8,879 nt of DNA, from positions 1 through 8,879 of the forward strand of contig JAAYZZ010000034.1 in assembly GCA_012514595.1 (NCBI GenBank), in the 5' to 3' direction. Numbering within the stretch: position 1 is the first letter of the stretch; every line of letters starts with the position of its first letter. Positions 1 through 6,846 of this stretch are shown piece after piece. The translations under genes were made by a program, and so were the position numbers. This DNA comes from Elusimicrobiota bacterium (GTDB lineage: Bacteria; Omnitrophota; Gorgyraeia; Zapsychrales; Fredricksoniimonadaceae). The notes beneath the pieces were generated by a model. The model had not been told where the DNA came from, searched no databases, and saw only the letters and a list, made by a program, of their open reading frames with translations.

Positions 1-1
1 C

Positions 2-1534
2 GGGTATCTGACGGTACGGCACATGAAAGTTGTTTTCTTTTCGCGGGATGGGATCGAGGAGTTCCAGGTCCTGGCCGAGGCCCGGAGGGGGACATCTCTC
101 GAGAAGCTCAAGCAGATGATGGGCCCTGTGGAGGCCTTGATCGCGACGCTCCCCGCTCATGAAATGGATGCCTTCACGACCAGTATCGGACAGGCCGCCG
201 GCTCCCACGGGCATTTCATGGCAAACACGGGGAGTCATTTGGCCGGGGTCAGTGTCTTTTTGACGCCTTTTCAGAACAGGGATCGCACGGCCACGGATAT
301 CGTTCAGTCCCTCAAGGGGGCTTTGGAGGAGATCAGGGGTCGGGAACCCTTCTTTGAAAAACTGACCATTGAGATCGCACAGGGAGGCCCGCCCGGAGGA
401 AAGCCGGTCCAGGTCGGCGTGCGCGGGGAGGATTTCAAGGTCGTGAATCAGATCGCCTCTGAGATTCTCGAGGAACTGAAAAGGACGCCAGGCGTTTCGG
501 ATGCCGTGACCACCTTTGATTTCGGTAAGCGTCAGATCCTTGTCAATGTCGACGAAGCCGCCGCGCGCAAGGCCTCTCTCACTGTCGGACAGGTGGCCCA
601 GAGCGTGCGTGCGGCCTTTCGGGGAGCGGTGGCGACCACCATCAAACCTTCCAAGGCCGAAAAGGAGATCGATGTCCTGGTCCGATTTCCCGAGGATGTT
701 CGGGGCGATCGTGCGGCCTTTGAAAAAATTCTGGTCCAGAATACCCAGGGGGATCTGGTGCCTTTGCAGGCGGTCGCACGGATAGAGGAGGCGGAAGGGA
801 TCAATTCCATCGGGCACTATAATGGAAAGCGGGTCGTCTATGTGACCGCCGAGGTCGATGACAAGCAGGCGACCTCCCTGGGGGTCAACTCGATGCTTGC
901 CAAGACCTTTCAGGATGTCCCCAAGCGCTATCCGGGTTACAGTCTTTATTTCGGGGGGGAACATCAGAAGAACATGGAGAGCATGATGAGCCTGGGGGTC
1001 GCGGCGATCTTCGCGCTTTTGATGATCTTTATCATTCTCGCCGCATCATTCGGGTCTTTGGTGCAGCCCTTCATCATCATGGTCGCCATTCCTTTCGGGT
1101 TCATGGGGGTGATCCTGGCGTTCTTCCTTCATGGGCTTCCCTTGAGCTTTTTTGCCTTTATCGGGATGATCGGCCTTGCGGGGGTCGTCGTGAACCAGTC
1201 TATCGTGCTTCTTGATTTCATCAACGAGTTAAGGCGCCAGGGGGTTTCCCGTCGGGAATCGATCATCACCGCTGGCCGCCTGAGGCTCAGGCCCATTTTC
1301 ATGACATCCATGACGACGATCGCGGGGCTCGTCTCGATCGCCTACAATTTCGGAGGGGGGGATCCCTTTATCCGACCGATGGCGCTCGCCATGCTGTGGG
1401 GGCTTGCAGTCTCGACCATGTTGTCCCTTCTTGTGACGCCCTGCATTTACGCAATCCTGGATGATCTGGCGGAGCGTATCGTGCATCATCCGACCGTTCG
1501 TCCCCCGGAGAGCGGCGCTGCGGCCTCCATCTGA
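2..1534 (+). CDS. RND-family efflux permease, C-terminal half (5' partial)
   Basis: This is the C-terminal half of an inner-membrane, proton-driven RND transporter (AcrB/ACR_tran superfamily). The frame is open to the left edge, so the ATG at 23 is internal and not the start; about 510 residues of the usual 1000-1100 are present. Visible parts are the second periplasmic loop (porter and docking subdomains, roughly nt 30-970, with the GKPVQVGVRG and 'VNVDEAAARKASLTVGQV' type segments), then five hydrophobic segments matching TM8-TM12 at about nt 985-1060, 1067-1135, 1145-1222, 1291-1355 and 1379-1470. The TM10 signature GVVVNQSIVLLDFINELRR corresponds to the family's G(I/V)VVNNxIxLxDxxN motif, and RLRPIFMTSMTTIAG matches the family's RxRPIxMTxxT motif. 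The proton-relay Asp pair of TM4 lies upstream, outside the window. The substrate cannot be read from this half. The downstream outer-membrane barrel gene begins 52 bp after its stop. Confidence 0.93.
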   Translation, partial: GYLTVRHMKVVFFSRDGIEEFQVLAEARRGTSLEKLKQMMGPVEALIATLPAHEMDAFTTSIGQAAGSHGHFMANTGSHLAGVSVFLTPFQNRDRTATDIVQSLKGALEEIRGREPFFEKLTIEIAQGGPPGGKPVQVGVRGEDFKVVNQIASEILEELKRTPGVSDAVTTFDFGKRQILVNVDEAAARKASLTVGQVAQSVRAAFRGAVATTIKPSKAEKEIDVLVRFPEDVRGDRAAFEKILVQNTQGDLVPLQAVARIEEAEGINSIGHYNGKRVVYVTAEVDDKQATSLGVNSMLAKTFQDVPKRYPGYSLYFGGEHQKNMESMMSLGVAAIFALLMIFIILAASFGSLVQPFIIMVAIPFGFMGVILAFFLHGLPLSFFAFIGMIGLAGVVVNQSIVLLDFINELRRQGVSRRESIITAGRLRLRPIFMTSMTTIAGLVSIAYNFGGGDPFIRPMALAMLWGLAVSTMLSLLVTPCIYAILDDLAERIVHHPTVRPPESGAAASI

Positions 1535-1551
1535 AAAAGTCGACGAAGGTA

Positions 1552-1579
1552 TTGATTCTGCGGCAATGGCTTCTATAAT
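1552..1579 (+). promoter_or_regulatory. Sigma70-like promoter for the outer-membrane protein gene
   Basis: TTGATT (1552-1557), a 16-nt spacer and a perfect TATAAT (1574-1579) lie in an AT-rich patch of an otherwise GC-rich region. The predicted transcription start is about 1586-1588, which falls on the ATG at 1587, so a transcript from here would be leaderless. The hexamers are seen directly; activity is inferred. The gene could also be read through from the RND gene upstream. Confidence 0.5.
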
Positions 1580-1586
1580 AAAATCA

Positions 1587-4136
1587 ATGCGACATCTAGC
1601 AGTCTCCATCCTTTTTTGTGCCCTTCTTTCTTTTTTTGTTCCTGCCCGTTTTTCTTATTCTTATGAAGAACAATTTTCCTATGATGCCCAGAGAGACTCC
1701 TTGGTCTCTCATGCCTTGGACGTTTATGAAGGGAAGGCGCCGTCCCCCGTCGTGAATGACGGGGCCCGGGCCGTCGCCGATGCGGTCTCGGGAGGTGGGG
1801 ATTCCGGATGGAGCGGAAAATTTAAAGGAGAGATCCGCCTCGCGATCGGGATCGAGTCTGACGGAGATTCGACCATGGGGCGGGCCAATCAGGACCTCAT
1901 GGAGACCAATTGGCGTTGGCTCTCGAACGATGGGTTGAACAATTACGAGAACACCTATGATCCAGCCATCTTTTCTCGCCTGAAACTGGTTTTTGACTCG
2001 GCGGTCACTTCCGCCATCTCGATGCATTTTGATGTGACGGTCGATCCCTGGAGCTACACGGGGCAGACCCATCGCCAGATGGTCACCGGTGTCTGGGGCA
2101 ATGACACCGCCGAGGTCCAGTACTACTATTCCGGAAATACGGCCTACACGGTTCCTCGCAGCATCATGACGGGGCCGATCGGAGACGGCCTTTCCTTGCC
2201 CGAGATCAAGGTCAAGGATGGGAAGGTCCCGGCCATGACCCTGACGTCCTCCTATGGGGACACCTTTGCGGTGCCGGAGATGAAGCTGGATTATAATTTT
2301 CAGCCCCTTCGAGAGCTCTGGTTCGATGTGAAGCCTTCTGATACGGTCTCCTTCCGGTTGTTCCCCATGGCCTATCACGATCAGGCCCTCACGACGGACG
2401 AGCCCCTGCGGCTTTCGAACAACAAAAGTTATTGGGAAGAAAGCCCCTGGCTGCGCCAGTGGCTGCCGGGCTCCTATCACACGACGTCGAGTCCGGCCGG
2501 ATTCACCCGGGGCGAATGGGATCGTTCGCTGTCTTTTTACTCGAAGGACAGCTTTGGCCAATACCTGACCGCCCTTCGCGGAGTCTCCCTCTCGATCAAG
2601 CCGGATGAGAACACCTCTCTCGAGGCGACCGTTGCGACCCCCAAGCACCTCTGGCAGGATTACGGGGAGGCGACCGCCGTCCCGGGAAGTGTCCGCCTCA
2701 AGCATTTCTTAAGCGACCGGATGTATCTGGGGGGAACGGCGAACATGCACATCGGATTGAACGGTGGCGAGGTCGACGCCGAGAATTACGTCGGAGGCGT
2801 GGATACCGGTCTCATCCTCGCGGAAGGCCTCGAGCTCAACGCCCAGGTCAGTTCCTCCACGAGTTCTTACGATCAGACCCGTCCTGATTATCAGACCGAT
2901 CTCCGGGGGCAGGCCTATTATGTCTCGCTCGAGGGGAGTACCGCCAAGAACGATATGCTTCGCAAGGATTACCACGGGCTCAATGCCGGAGAGGCCGAGG
3001 ATCTCCTGAAGACAAAACTCTATTTCGGACGGATGGATGAGAATTTTGATTCCAGTCTGTCCAACTATCACGAGACCCGCGACGACTCCTTCTGGAGCCG
3101 CAACATGACCTTCAATCCCCAGATCTATCGGGACATGCCGGGCGAGGCCCCCACGATGAGCGAGGATGACCGCAAGCCTTTTGCGATCGGCGATGGGCTG
3201 GACTACGGACGCAAGGCCATGGGATGGCGCGTCGACAGTCGTCAGATGGAAGGCCGCCTCGAAGGGCTGACGGATGTGCGGCATGTTCTCACAACGGATA
3301 ATGATCATATCGAGAGTGTCGCACGGACCCAGTGGGCCCTTCAGGCGACAGAGAAGCTTTTGACAAAGGTCTTTGTGATGTGGCACGGGGTCCCGGATAC
3401 CGTGGAGGGGATGGACCCCTTCATCGTGAGCGGAGATACCGGGGCGCCTCTTCCCAACAACGTCGTCGAGGGAGGGAAGGACGCGGACCTGAAGACCGGA
3501 TCATTCGGACTGCGCTACGAAGTGACGGAGAAGGTCGTTTGGAACGGGGTCTGGCAGTACACGAATGACTTTACCGTCGGGGATGATCATTTTCCCCGAG
3601 GGCTATTTAACGGTTCTTCCTTTACATCCTATACACAGGAGGGGAGGGACTATTGGCGGGATGATCCCCTCCTCTACAGCCAGGGATATTTCGATCAGGC
3701 CCCTTACGCGTATCACAATATTCTCAAGACAGGGCTTCTGTTGCGACCCACGGATAAGTGGAATATTTATCTCGATTACACCCGCAATCCCAACAAGTTC
3801 GCCGGTCCCTTGAACGACAATATCAATCATTTCGGGCTCGAGACCGGGTTCGTTCCCAACAAAAAGATCGGGTTCTTTGCCAAGTATGTTTATTCCAGGA
3901 TGTACGATATTGATCGTCTCGGGCGGGAAGGGGTCCTAGACTACGAGGATTACCATAACATGTTCTTTGAGACGCGCTGGATGCCAACCGCCGACAGCCT
4001 GCTGTCCGTGATGTACGGGGTCGGGCCTTCCTATCAGGTCACGTCCTCGGCCATTGACCCTGTCCTGGGGTACGCCCTCCCGCCGGTCTTGGAGACCGAG
4101 CATCTCGTCCGTATCGTCTACCAGAAAAAATTCTGA
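1587..4136 (+). CDS. Large outer-membrane beta-barrel protein, family unknown
   Basis: A secreted protein of about 849 residues that I do not recognise as a named family. It opens with a signal peptide: MRH, a hydrophobic core (about residues 4-18) and a likely cleavage site after PARFSYS (about residue 25). The mature part is rich in alternating polar/aromatic strands, Tyr, Trp, Asp and Gly, and has no further membrane helix. It ends HLVRIVYQKKF, with a terminal Phe and alternating hydrophobics, the C-terminal pattern recognised by the BAM assembly machinery. Together these indicate a beta-barrel of perhaps 20 or more strands in the outer membrane. Start choice: the frame is open from 1461, but that would overlap the RND gene and bury the signal peptide; ATG 1566 (seven residues longer) is the alternative. 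ATG 1587 is preferred because a TATAAT box sits 7 nt before it. No Shine-Dalgarno sequence is seen at either. It follows an RND permease, so a role in envelope transport is possible but unproven. Confidence 0.82.
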   Translation: MRHLAVSILFCALLSFFVPARFSYSYEEQFSYDAQRDSLVSHALDVYEGKAPSPVVNDGARAVADAVSGGGDSGWSGKFKGEIRLAIGIESDGDSTMGRANQDLMETNWRWLSNDGLNNYENTYDPAIFSRLKLVFDSAVTSAISMHFDVTVDPWSYTGQTHRQMVTGVWGNDTAEVQYYYSGNTAYTVPRSIMTGPIGDGLSLPEIKVKDGKVPAMTLTSSYGDTFAVPEMKLDYNFQPLRELWFDVKPSDTVSFRLFPMAYHDQALTTDEPLRLSNNKSYWEESPWLRQWLPGSYHTTSSPAGFTRGEWDRSLSFYSKDSFGQYLTALRGVSLSIKPDENTSLEATVATPKHLWQDYGEATAVPGSVRLKHFLSDRMYLGGTANMHIGLNGGEVDAENYVGGVDTGLILAEGLELNAQVSSSTSSYDQTRPDYQTDLRGQAYYVSLEGSTAKNDMLRKDYHGLNAGEAEDLLKTKLYFGRMDENFDSSLSNYHETRDDSFWSRNMTFNPQIYRDMPGEAPTMSEDDRKPFAIGDGLDYGRKAMGWRVDSRQMEGRLEGLTDVRHVLTTDNDHIESVARTQWALQATEKLLTKVFVMWHGVPDTVEGMDPFIVSGDTGAPLPNNVVEGGKDADLKTGSFGLRYEVTEKVVWNGVWQYTNDFTVGDDHFPRGLFNGSSFTSYTQEGRDYWRDDPLLYSQGYFDQAPYAYHNILKTGLLLRPTDKWNIYLDYTRNPNKFAGPLNDNINHFGLETGFVPNKKIGFFAKYVYSRMYDIDRLGREGVLDYEDYHNMFFETRWMPTADSLLSVMYGVGPSYQVTSSAIDPVLGYALPPVLETEHLVRIVYQKKF
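1745..1764 (+). repeat. Perfect 7-bp inverted repeat inside the 5' part of the barrel gene
   Basis: CCCCGTC (1745-1751), a 6-nt loop and GACGGGG (1758-1764) could form a GC-rich hairpin about 160 nt into the coding region, encoding part of the segment just after the signal peptide. No T-run follows, so it is not a standard intrinsic terminator. It may be a chance product of GC-rich sequence. Confidence 0.3.
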
Positions 4137-4139
4137 TCA
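4122..4139. other. Zero-gap convergent gene junction with nested palindromes
   Basis: The stop codon of the barrel gene (TGA, 4134-4136) directly abuts the reverse-strand stop of the small membrane gene (TCA, 4137-4139), together making the palindrome TGATCA. An overlapping inverted repeat CAGAA-AAAA-TTCTG spans 4122-4135. The A/T stem is weak and no GC-rich hairpin with a T-run is present, so I do not call a terminator. Transcription from either side must end inside the opposing gene or in this short element. Confidence 0.5.
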
Positions 4140-4568
4140 TTTCCTTCCAAACGCGTAGCGAAAGTGCGTGTAGTAGGAGGGGCCTATCAAAAGCAGGAGG
4201 GATCCGAGGGAGAGGCCTGCGGCGAGAGGCTCTGTGGCCGCGAAGGACTTGATCATCTGCCATTCGAAGTTGTGCCCCCACAGGTCCGCGAACAGGCGAA
4301 CGATGAGAAGTCCGCGCCAGAGCCAGAGACCTTTGGGCCTGGCATCAAAGGCAAAGAGAAAGACGGGGATGACCGCGATCATCGTCAGGACTGATGAGGC
4401 CAGTGCGGCGTGGTAAACCTTCTCGGTGGAGCGGAGGAAGGCGATCATCACATGGTAGTAGACGTACTGTTTCGTTCCCGGCACGAGGAGGCCGAGCATC
4501 TGGCTGAGGGCAAGCCATGCGAAGAAAAAGGCGTAGATCCTGGATCCGAGGCGCCGGGGTATTCTCAT
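4137..4568 (-). CDS. Small four-helix integral membrane protein, function unknown
   Basis: A 143-residue hydrophobic protein read on the minus strand. Predicted membrane segments are at about residues 11-29, 54-74, 81-97 and 115-133, with a basic N-terminus (MRIPRRLGSR) and a basic C-terminus (FRYAFGRK), which favours both ends in the cytoplasm. The third segment carries Arg85, Arg91 and Asp95, unusual for a simple anchor and possibly functional. Tyr and His cluster after helix 1 (KQYVYYH). I do not recognise the family. Start: ATG 4568 is chosen; the frame runs up to a GTG at 4616 (159 residues), but the added segment is polar and there is no ribosome-binding site for it, whereas a CATAAT box lies 7 nt before ATG 4568. 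The hydrophobic pattern supports this strand over the plus-strand frames here. It is divergent from recG and convergent with the barrel gene, so it is probably transcribed alone. Confidence 0.68.
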   Translation of the reverse strand: MRIPRRLGSRIYAFFFAWLALSQMLGLLVPGTKQYVYYHVMIAFLRSTEKVYHAALASSVLTMIAVIPVFLFAFDARPKGLWLWRGLLIVRLFADLWGHNFEWQMIKSFAATEPLAAGLSLGSLLLLIGPSYYTHFRYAFGRK

Positions 4569-4575
4569 GGCGCCT

Positions 4576-4603
4576 ATTATGCCATAAAATGTTTTATAGT
4601 CTT
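4576..4603 (-). promoter_or_regulatory. Candidate promoter for the small membrane protein gene
   Basis: On the minus strand CATAAT (plus coordinates 4576-4581) matches the -10 consensus in five of six positions and ends 7 nt before ATG 4568. A weak -35, AAGACT (4598-4603), lies 16 nt upstream. A second AT-rich box, TATAAA (4592-4597), is an alternative -10. As for the barrel gene and recG, the predicted start coincides with the start codon and there is no clear Shine-Dalgarno sequence. Confidence 0.35.
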
Positions 4604-4631
4604 TAAGCGAACGCACTTTTTTGCATAAGGA

Positions 4632-4661
4632 TTGACCCTCCGAGGGGACATCCTGTAAGAT
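4632..4661 (+). promoter_or_regulatory. Candidate promoter for recG and the downstream kinase gene
   Basis: TTGACC (4632-4637, five of six to the -35 consensus), an 18-nt spacer and TAAGAT (4656-4661, four of six to the -10) precede recG. Only 6 nt separate the -10 from ATG 4668, so a transcript would begin at or within a base or two of the start codon. No Shine-Dalgarno sequence lies in the preceding 20 nt. Hexamers are visible; the start point is inferred. Confidence 0.45.
4636..4646. promoter_or_regulatory. Short palindrome in the recG promoter spacer
   Basis: CCCTC-C-GAGGG is a perfect dyad of 5-bp arms around one base, placed between the candidate -35 and -10 of recG and overlapping the last two bases of the -35. 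The position suits a repressor site, but the arms are short and the match may be chance. Confidence 0.25.
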
Positions 4662-4667
4662 GACCTC

Positions 4668-6830
4668 ATGTTAAGCCCGTCCCGGATCTCTGTTCAGTAT
4701 CTGAAGGGCGTTGGCCCCGCACGCTCCCGGCTTTTTCACAATCTCGGGGTCTCGACCGTCGAGGACCTCCTTTTCCTTTTTCCCCGACGCTACGAGGACC
4801 GCCGAAAAATGACTCCCGTCGGTGAGCTGATCCCCGGGGAGTGGCACTGCTTTTCTGGTCAGGTAACAGGCAAGGGAGCGCGGCGCACCTTCTGGAATAA
4901 GAAGCACGTTCTTGAGGTCACGATCACGGACGGCAAGGCGCGGATCATCTGCGTCTGGTTCAATCAGCCGTATCTTGAGAAATGTTTTCACGAAGGGCAG
5001 GAGGTCGTCTTCTACGGGAGGATCGAGGTCTTCAAGGACCGCCTTCAGTGCATCTCGCCGGAGTATGAGGTCCTTTCCGAAGAGGTCGATCTTCTCAGTA
5101 CAGGACGCATCGTCCCGGTCTACCCCCTCACCAAGGGCATGACCCAGCGGTATCTGCGGCGGGTGATCTCGGGCGCGGTGGAGAACTACGCTGCCGGGGT
5201 CTTGGATGTCCTGCCCGAGGACGTCCGCGAGGCCCAGAAACTCTGGGGGCTTTCCCAGAGCCTTCAGGCGATCCATTTCCCCGGGGACGACGCGGCCCGT
5301 CTGGAGGCGGAACGGCGGGTGTCCTTTGATGAGTTCTTCCTTTTTCAGATCTCGGTGATCCTAAGGCGTCTTCATATCCGCAAAAGGCCCGGCGTGGCGC
5401 ATCAGCTCTCCGGGGAGGACCTTCGCGGGATGATCGCCCGGTTGCCGTTCCCCTTGACCCGGGCCCAGGACAAGGCGGTCCGGGATGTCCTCTCGGACAT
5501 GAGAGGCCCCGAGCCCATGCTGAGGCTCCTGCAGGGAGATGTGGGATCGGGAAAGACCGTGGTCGCTTTTCTCGGATGCCTGGCCGCGGTCCGCAGCGGT
5601 CATCAGGCCGCGGTCATGGCTCCGACGGAGATCCTGGCGGAGCAGCATTATCGGACATTCCAGGAATATTTCGGAATCAAGGCGAGAGGCAAGAACCAGG
5701 AGGCGAGGAATGGAGAAATGGGGGCCTTGGATGGAATGCCCTCGTCTCCCGTCTCCCGTCTCTCGTCTGACCCTCCGCCTCTTCGCACCGCTCTTCTCAA
5801 CAGTTCTCTCAAAAAGAAGGACCGTGAGGCGGCCCTGAAGGCCGTCTCCGCAGGGGAGGTCGATATCATATTCGGAACCCACGCCCTCATCGAGGAGGCT
5901 GTGGCTTTCAAGGATCTGAGCTTTGTCGTGATCGACGAGCAGCACAAGTTCGGCGTCAAGCAACGGGCCCTTCTGACCTCGAAAGGGCAGAGCCCCGATG
6001 TGCTTGTGATGACCGCGACCCCGATCCCGCGCACATTGTGTCTGACCCTTTACGGGGACCTGGATGTGAGCCTTCTCGATGAGAAGCCGGCCGGCCGCGG
6101 CGAGATCAAGACGTATCTTTTCTCCGAGGAGCAGGCCTCCGGCGCCTACGGCAAGGTCGCGGAGTGGGTGAAAAAGGGGACCCAGGCCTACATCGTCTAT
6201 CCCGTGATCGAGGGGTCCGAGAAGCAGGACCTCAAGGCCGCAAGCGTGATGTATGACGAGCTCAGGAAGACCGTCTTTAAAGGGCTCTCGGTCGGGCTTG
6301 TCCATGGGCGGATGGACCGAGGAGAGGCACGCGGGACCATGGCTGCTTTTCAGCGTCATGAGATCGACGTTCTTTTTACGACCACGGTCCTGGAGGTCGG
6401 GATCGATGTGCCGAATGCGAACGTGATGCTGATCGAACATGCCGAGCGGTTCGGCCTGTCCCAGCTCCATCAGCTGCGGGGCCGGATCGGCCGGAGCGAA
6501 AAGAGCGCGGTGTGTATCCTCCTCGGGGACCCTGTGACCGAGGAGGGGCGTGAAAGGCTGGAGGCGATCGTTTCGGCCAAGGATGGTTTTAAAATTGCCG
6601 AGGCGGATCTGAAGATCCGCGGACCCGGCCAGTATTTCGGAAGGACCCAGCATGGGCTCAATGAACTGCGGGTGGCGAATCCCTTGACCCAGATGGAGGT
6701 CCTGGAGGCCGCGCGCAAGGAGGCCTCCGCGCTGGTGAAGAGAGATCCGCTCCTTTCGGGGCATGCTCCGGTCAGGGAGGCGATCCTCCGTCGGTATCCG
6801 GAATACCTGGAGCGTGTCTTTGCGGGTTGA
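4668..6830 (+). CDS. recG: ATP-dependent DNA helicase RecG
   Basis: RecG is a superfamily 2 double-stranded DNA translocase that remodels stalled replication forks and branched recombination intermediates. The 720-residue product has the full family layout: an N-terminal wedge/OB-fold domain (about residues 1-150, opening with the YLKGVGPAR helix-hairpin-helix-like motif), then two helicase lobes. Visible motifs are Walker A GDVGSGKT (290-297, Lys296), APTEILAEQH, the Walker B DEQH (423-426), TATPIPRT (449-456), HGRM (546-549), ATP-coupling QLHQLRGRIGR (599-609) and the C-terminal KIRGPGQYFGRTQHG. All catalytic motifs look intact. It is longer than E. coli RecG (693) largely because of a 35-codon insert at residues 339-373, described separately. 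The start ATG 4668 is fixed by alignment with the usual N-terminus; no Shine-Dalgarno sequence is present. The kinase-fusion gene follows after 16 bp and is probably co-transcribed. Confidence 0.97.
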   Translation: MLSPSRISVQYLKGVGPARSRLFHNLGVSTVEDLLFLFPRRYEDRRKMTPVGELIPGEWHCFSGQVTGKGARRTFWNKKHVLEVTITDGKARIICVWFNQPYLEKCFHEGQEVVFYGRIEVFKDRLQCISPEYEVLSEEVDLLSTGRIVPVYPLTKGMTQRYLRRVISGAVENYAAGVLDVLPEDVREAQKLWGLSQSLQAIHFPGDDAARLEAERRVSFDEFFLFQISVILRRLHIRKRPGVAHQLSGEDLRGMIARLPFPLTRAQDKAVRDVLSDMRGPEPMLRLLQGDVGSGKTVVAFLGCLAAVRSGHQAAVMAPTEILAEQHYRTFQEYFGIKARGKNQEARNGEMGALDGMPSSPVSRLSSDPPPLRTALLNSSLKKKDREAALKAVSAGEVDIIFGTHALIEEAVAFKDLSFVVIDEQHKFGVKQRALLTSKGQSPDVLVMTATPIPRTLCLTLYGDLDVSLLDEKPAGRGEIKTYLFSEEQASGAYGKVAEWVKKGTQAYIVYPVIEGSEKQDLKAASVMYDELRKTVFKGLSVGLVHGRMDRGEARGTMAAFQRHEIDVLFTTTVLEVGIDVPNANVMLIEHAERFGLSQLHQLRGRIGRSEKSAVCILLGDPVTEEGRERLEAIVSAKDGFKIAEADLKIRGPGQYFGRTQHGLNELRVANPLTQMEVLEAARKEASALVKRDPLLSGHAPVREAILRRYPEYLERVFAG
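5682..5786 (+). mobile_element. 105-bp in-frame palindrome-bounded insert within recG
   Basis: RecG proteins normally run directly from the 'EYFG-I-K/R' strand to 'xALLxxSLKKKxRE'. Here residues 339-373 interrupt that junction with a low-complexity, Pro/Ser/Arg/Asn-rich segment that resembles nothing in the family; removing exactly 5682-5786 restores FGIK joined to TALLNSSLKKKDRE. The insert is 105 bp (35 codons), so the frame is kept. Its ends are imperfect inverted repeats: GCGAGAGGC (5682-5690) and GCCTCTTCGC (5777-5786), identical apart from one extra base. The right half holds tandem heptamers. No target-site duplication is evident. The features recall protein-coding palindromic elements such as those of Rickettsia (RPE), though it is not claimed to be one. 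A chance expansion of a surface loop is the alternative. Confidence 0.55.
5743..5770 (+). repeat. Four tandem CGTCTCC-type heptamers inside the recG insert
   Basis: Units are CGTCTCC (5743-5749), CGTCTCC (5750-5756), CGTCTCT (5757-5763) and CGTCTGA (5764-5770); the first two are identical and the later two decay at the 3' end. A 7-bp period is not a multiple of three, so each unit is read in a different frame, giving SSPVSRLSSD-type residues. The tract is unlike the surrounding helicase coding sequence. Confidence 0.65.
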
Positions 6831-6835
6831 GGGAT

Positions 6836-6844
6836 GAGGAGGGG
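6836..6844 (+). promoter_or_regulatory. Strong Shine-Dalgarno sequence for the kinase-fusion gene
   Basis: GAGGAGGGG lies between the recG stop (6828-6830) and the GTG at 6847, with 4 nt from AGGAGG to the start. It decides the GTG over the in-frame ATG at 6859, for which the spacing would be too long. This gene clearly uses a ribosome-binding site, unlike recG. Confidence 0.7.
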
Positions 6845-6846
6845 AA

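Noticed and set aside
1461..1586. Upstream extension of the barrel gene to the ATG at 1461
   Set aside because: It would overlap the RND gene by 74 bases and place about 40 polar, basic residues ahead of a clear signal peptide.
1596..3386. Two long minus-strand open frames opposite the outer-membrane barrel gene
   Set aside because: The plus strand has a signal peptide, barrel pattern and C-terminal Phe signature; the antisense products are Arg/Gly/His-rich with no domain.
4141..4165. Possible terminator ACGC...GCGT just after the barrel gene
   Set aside because: The stem is four base pairs with a long loop and no T-run, inside the opposing coding sequence.
4164..4628. Small plus-strand frames opposite the four-helix membrane protein
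   Set aside because: Their products are charged and featureless, while the minus-strand product has four well-formed hydrophobic segments and a promoter-like sequence.
5743..5770. Tandem heptamers as a CRISPR-like array
   Set aside because: Units are only 7 bp, directly adjacent without spacers, and inside a coding gene.
5361..6764. Long minus-strand open frame of 467 codons opposite recG
   Set aside because: It is antisense to a well-conserved helicase with intact motifs; its product has no recognisable motif and is explained by GC-rich codon bias.
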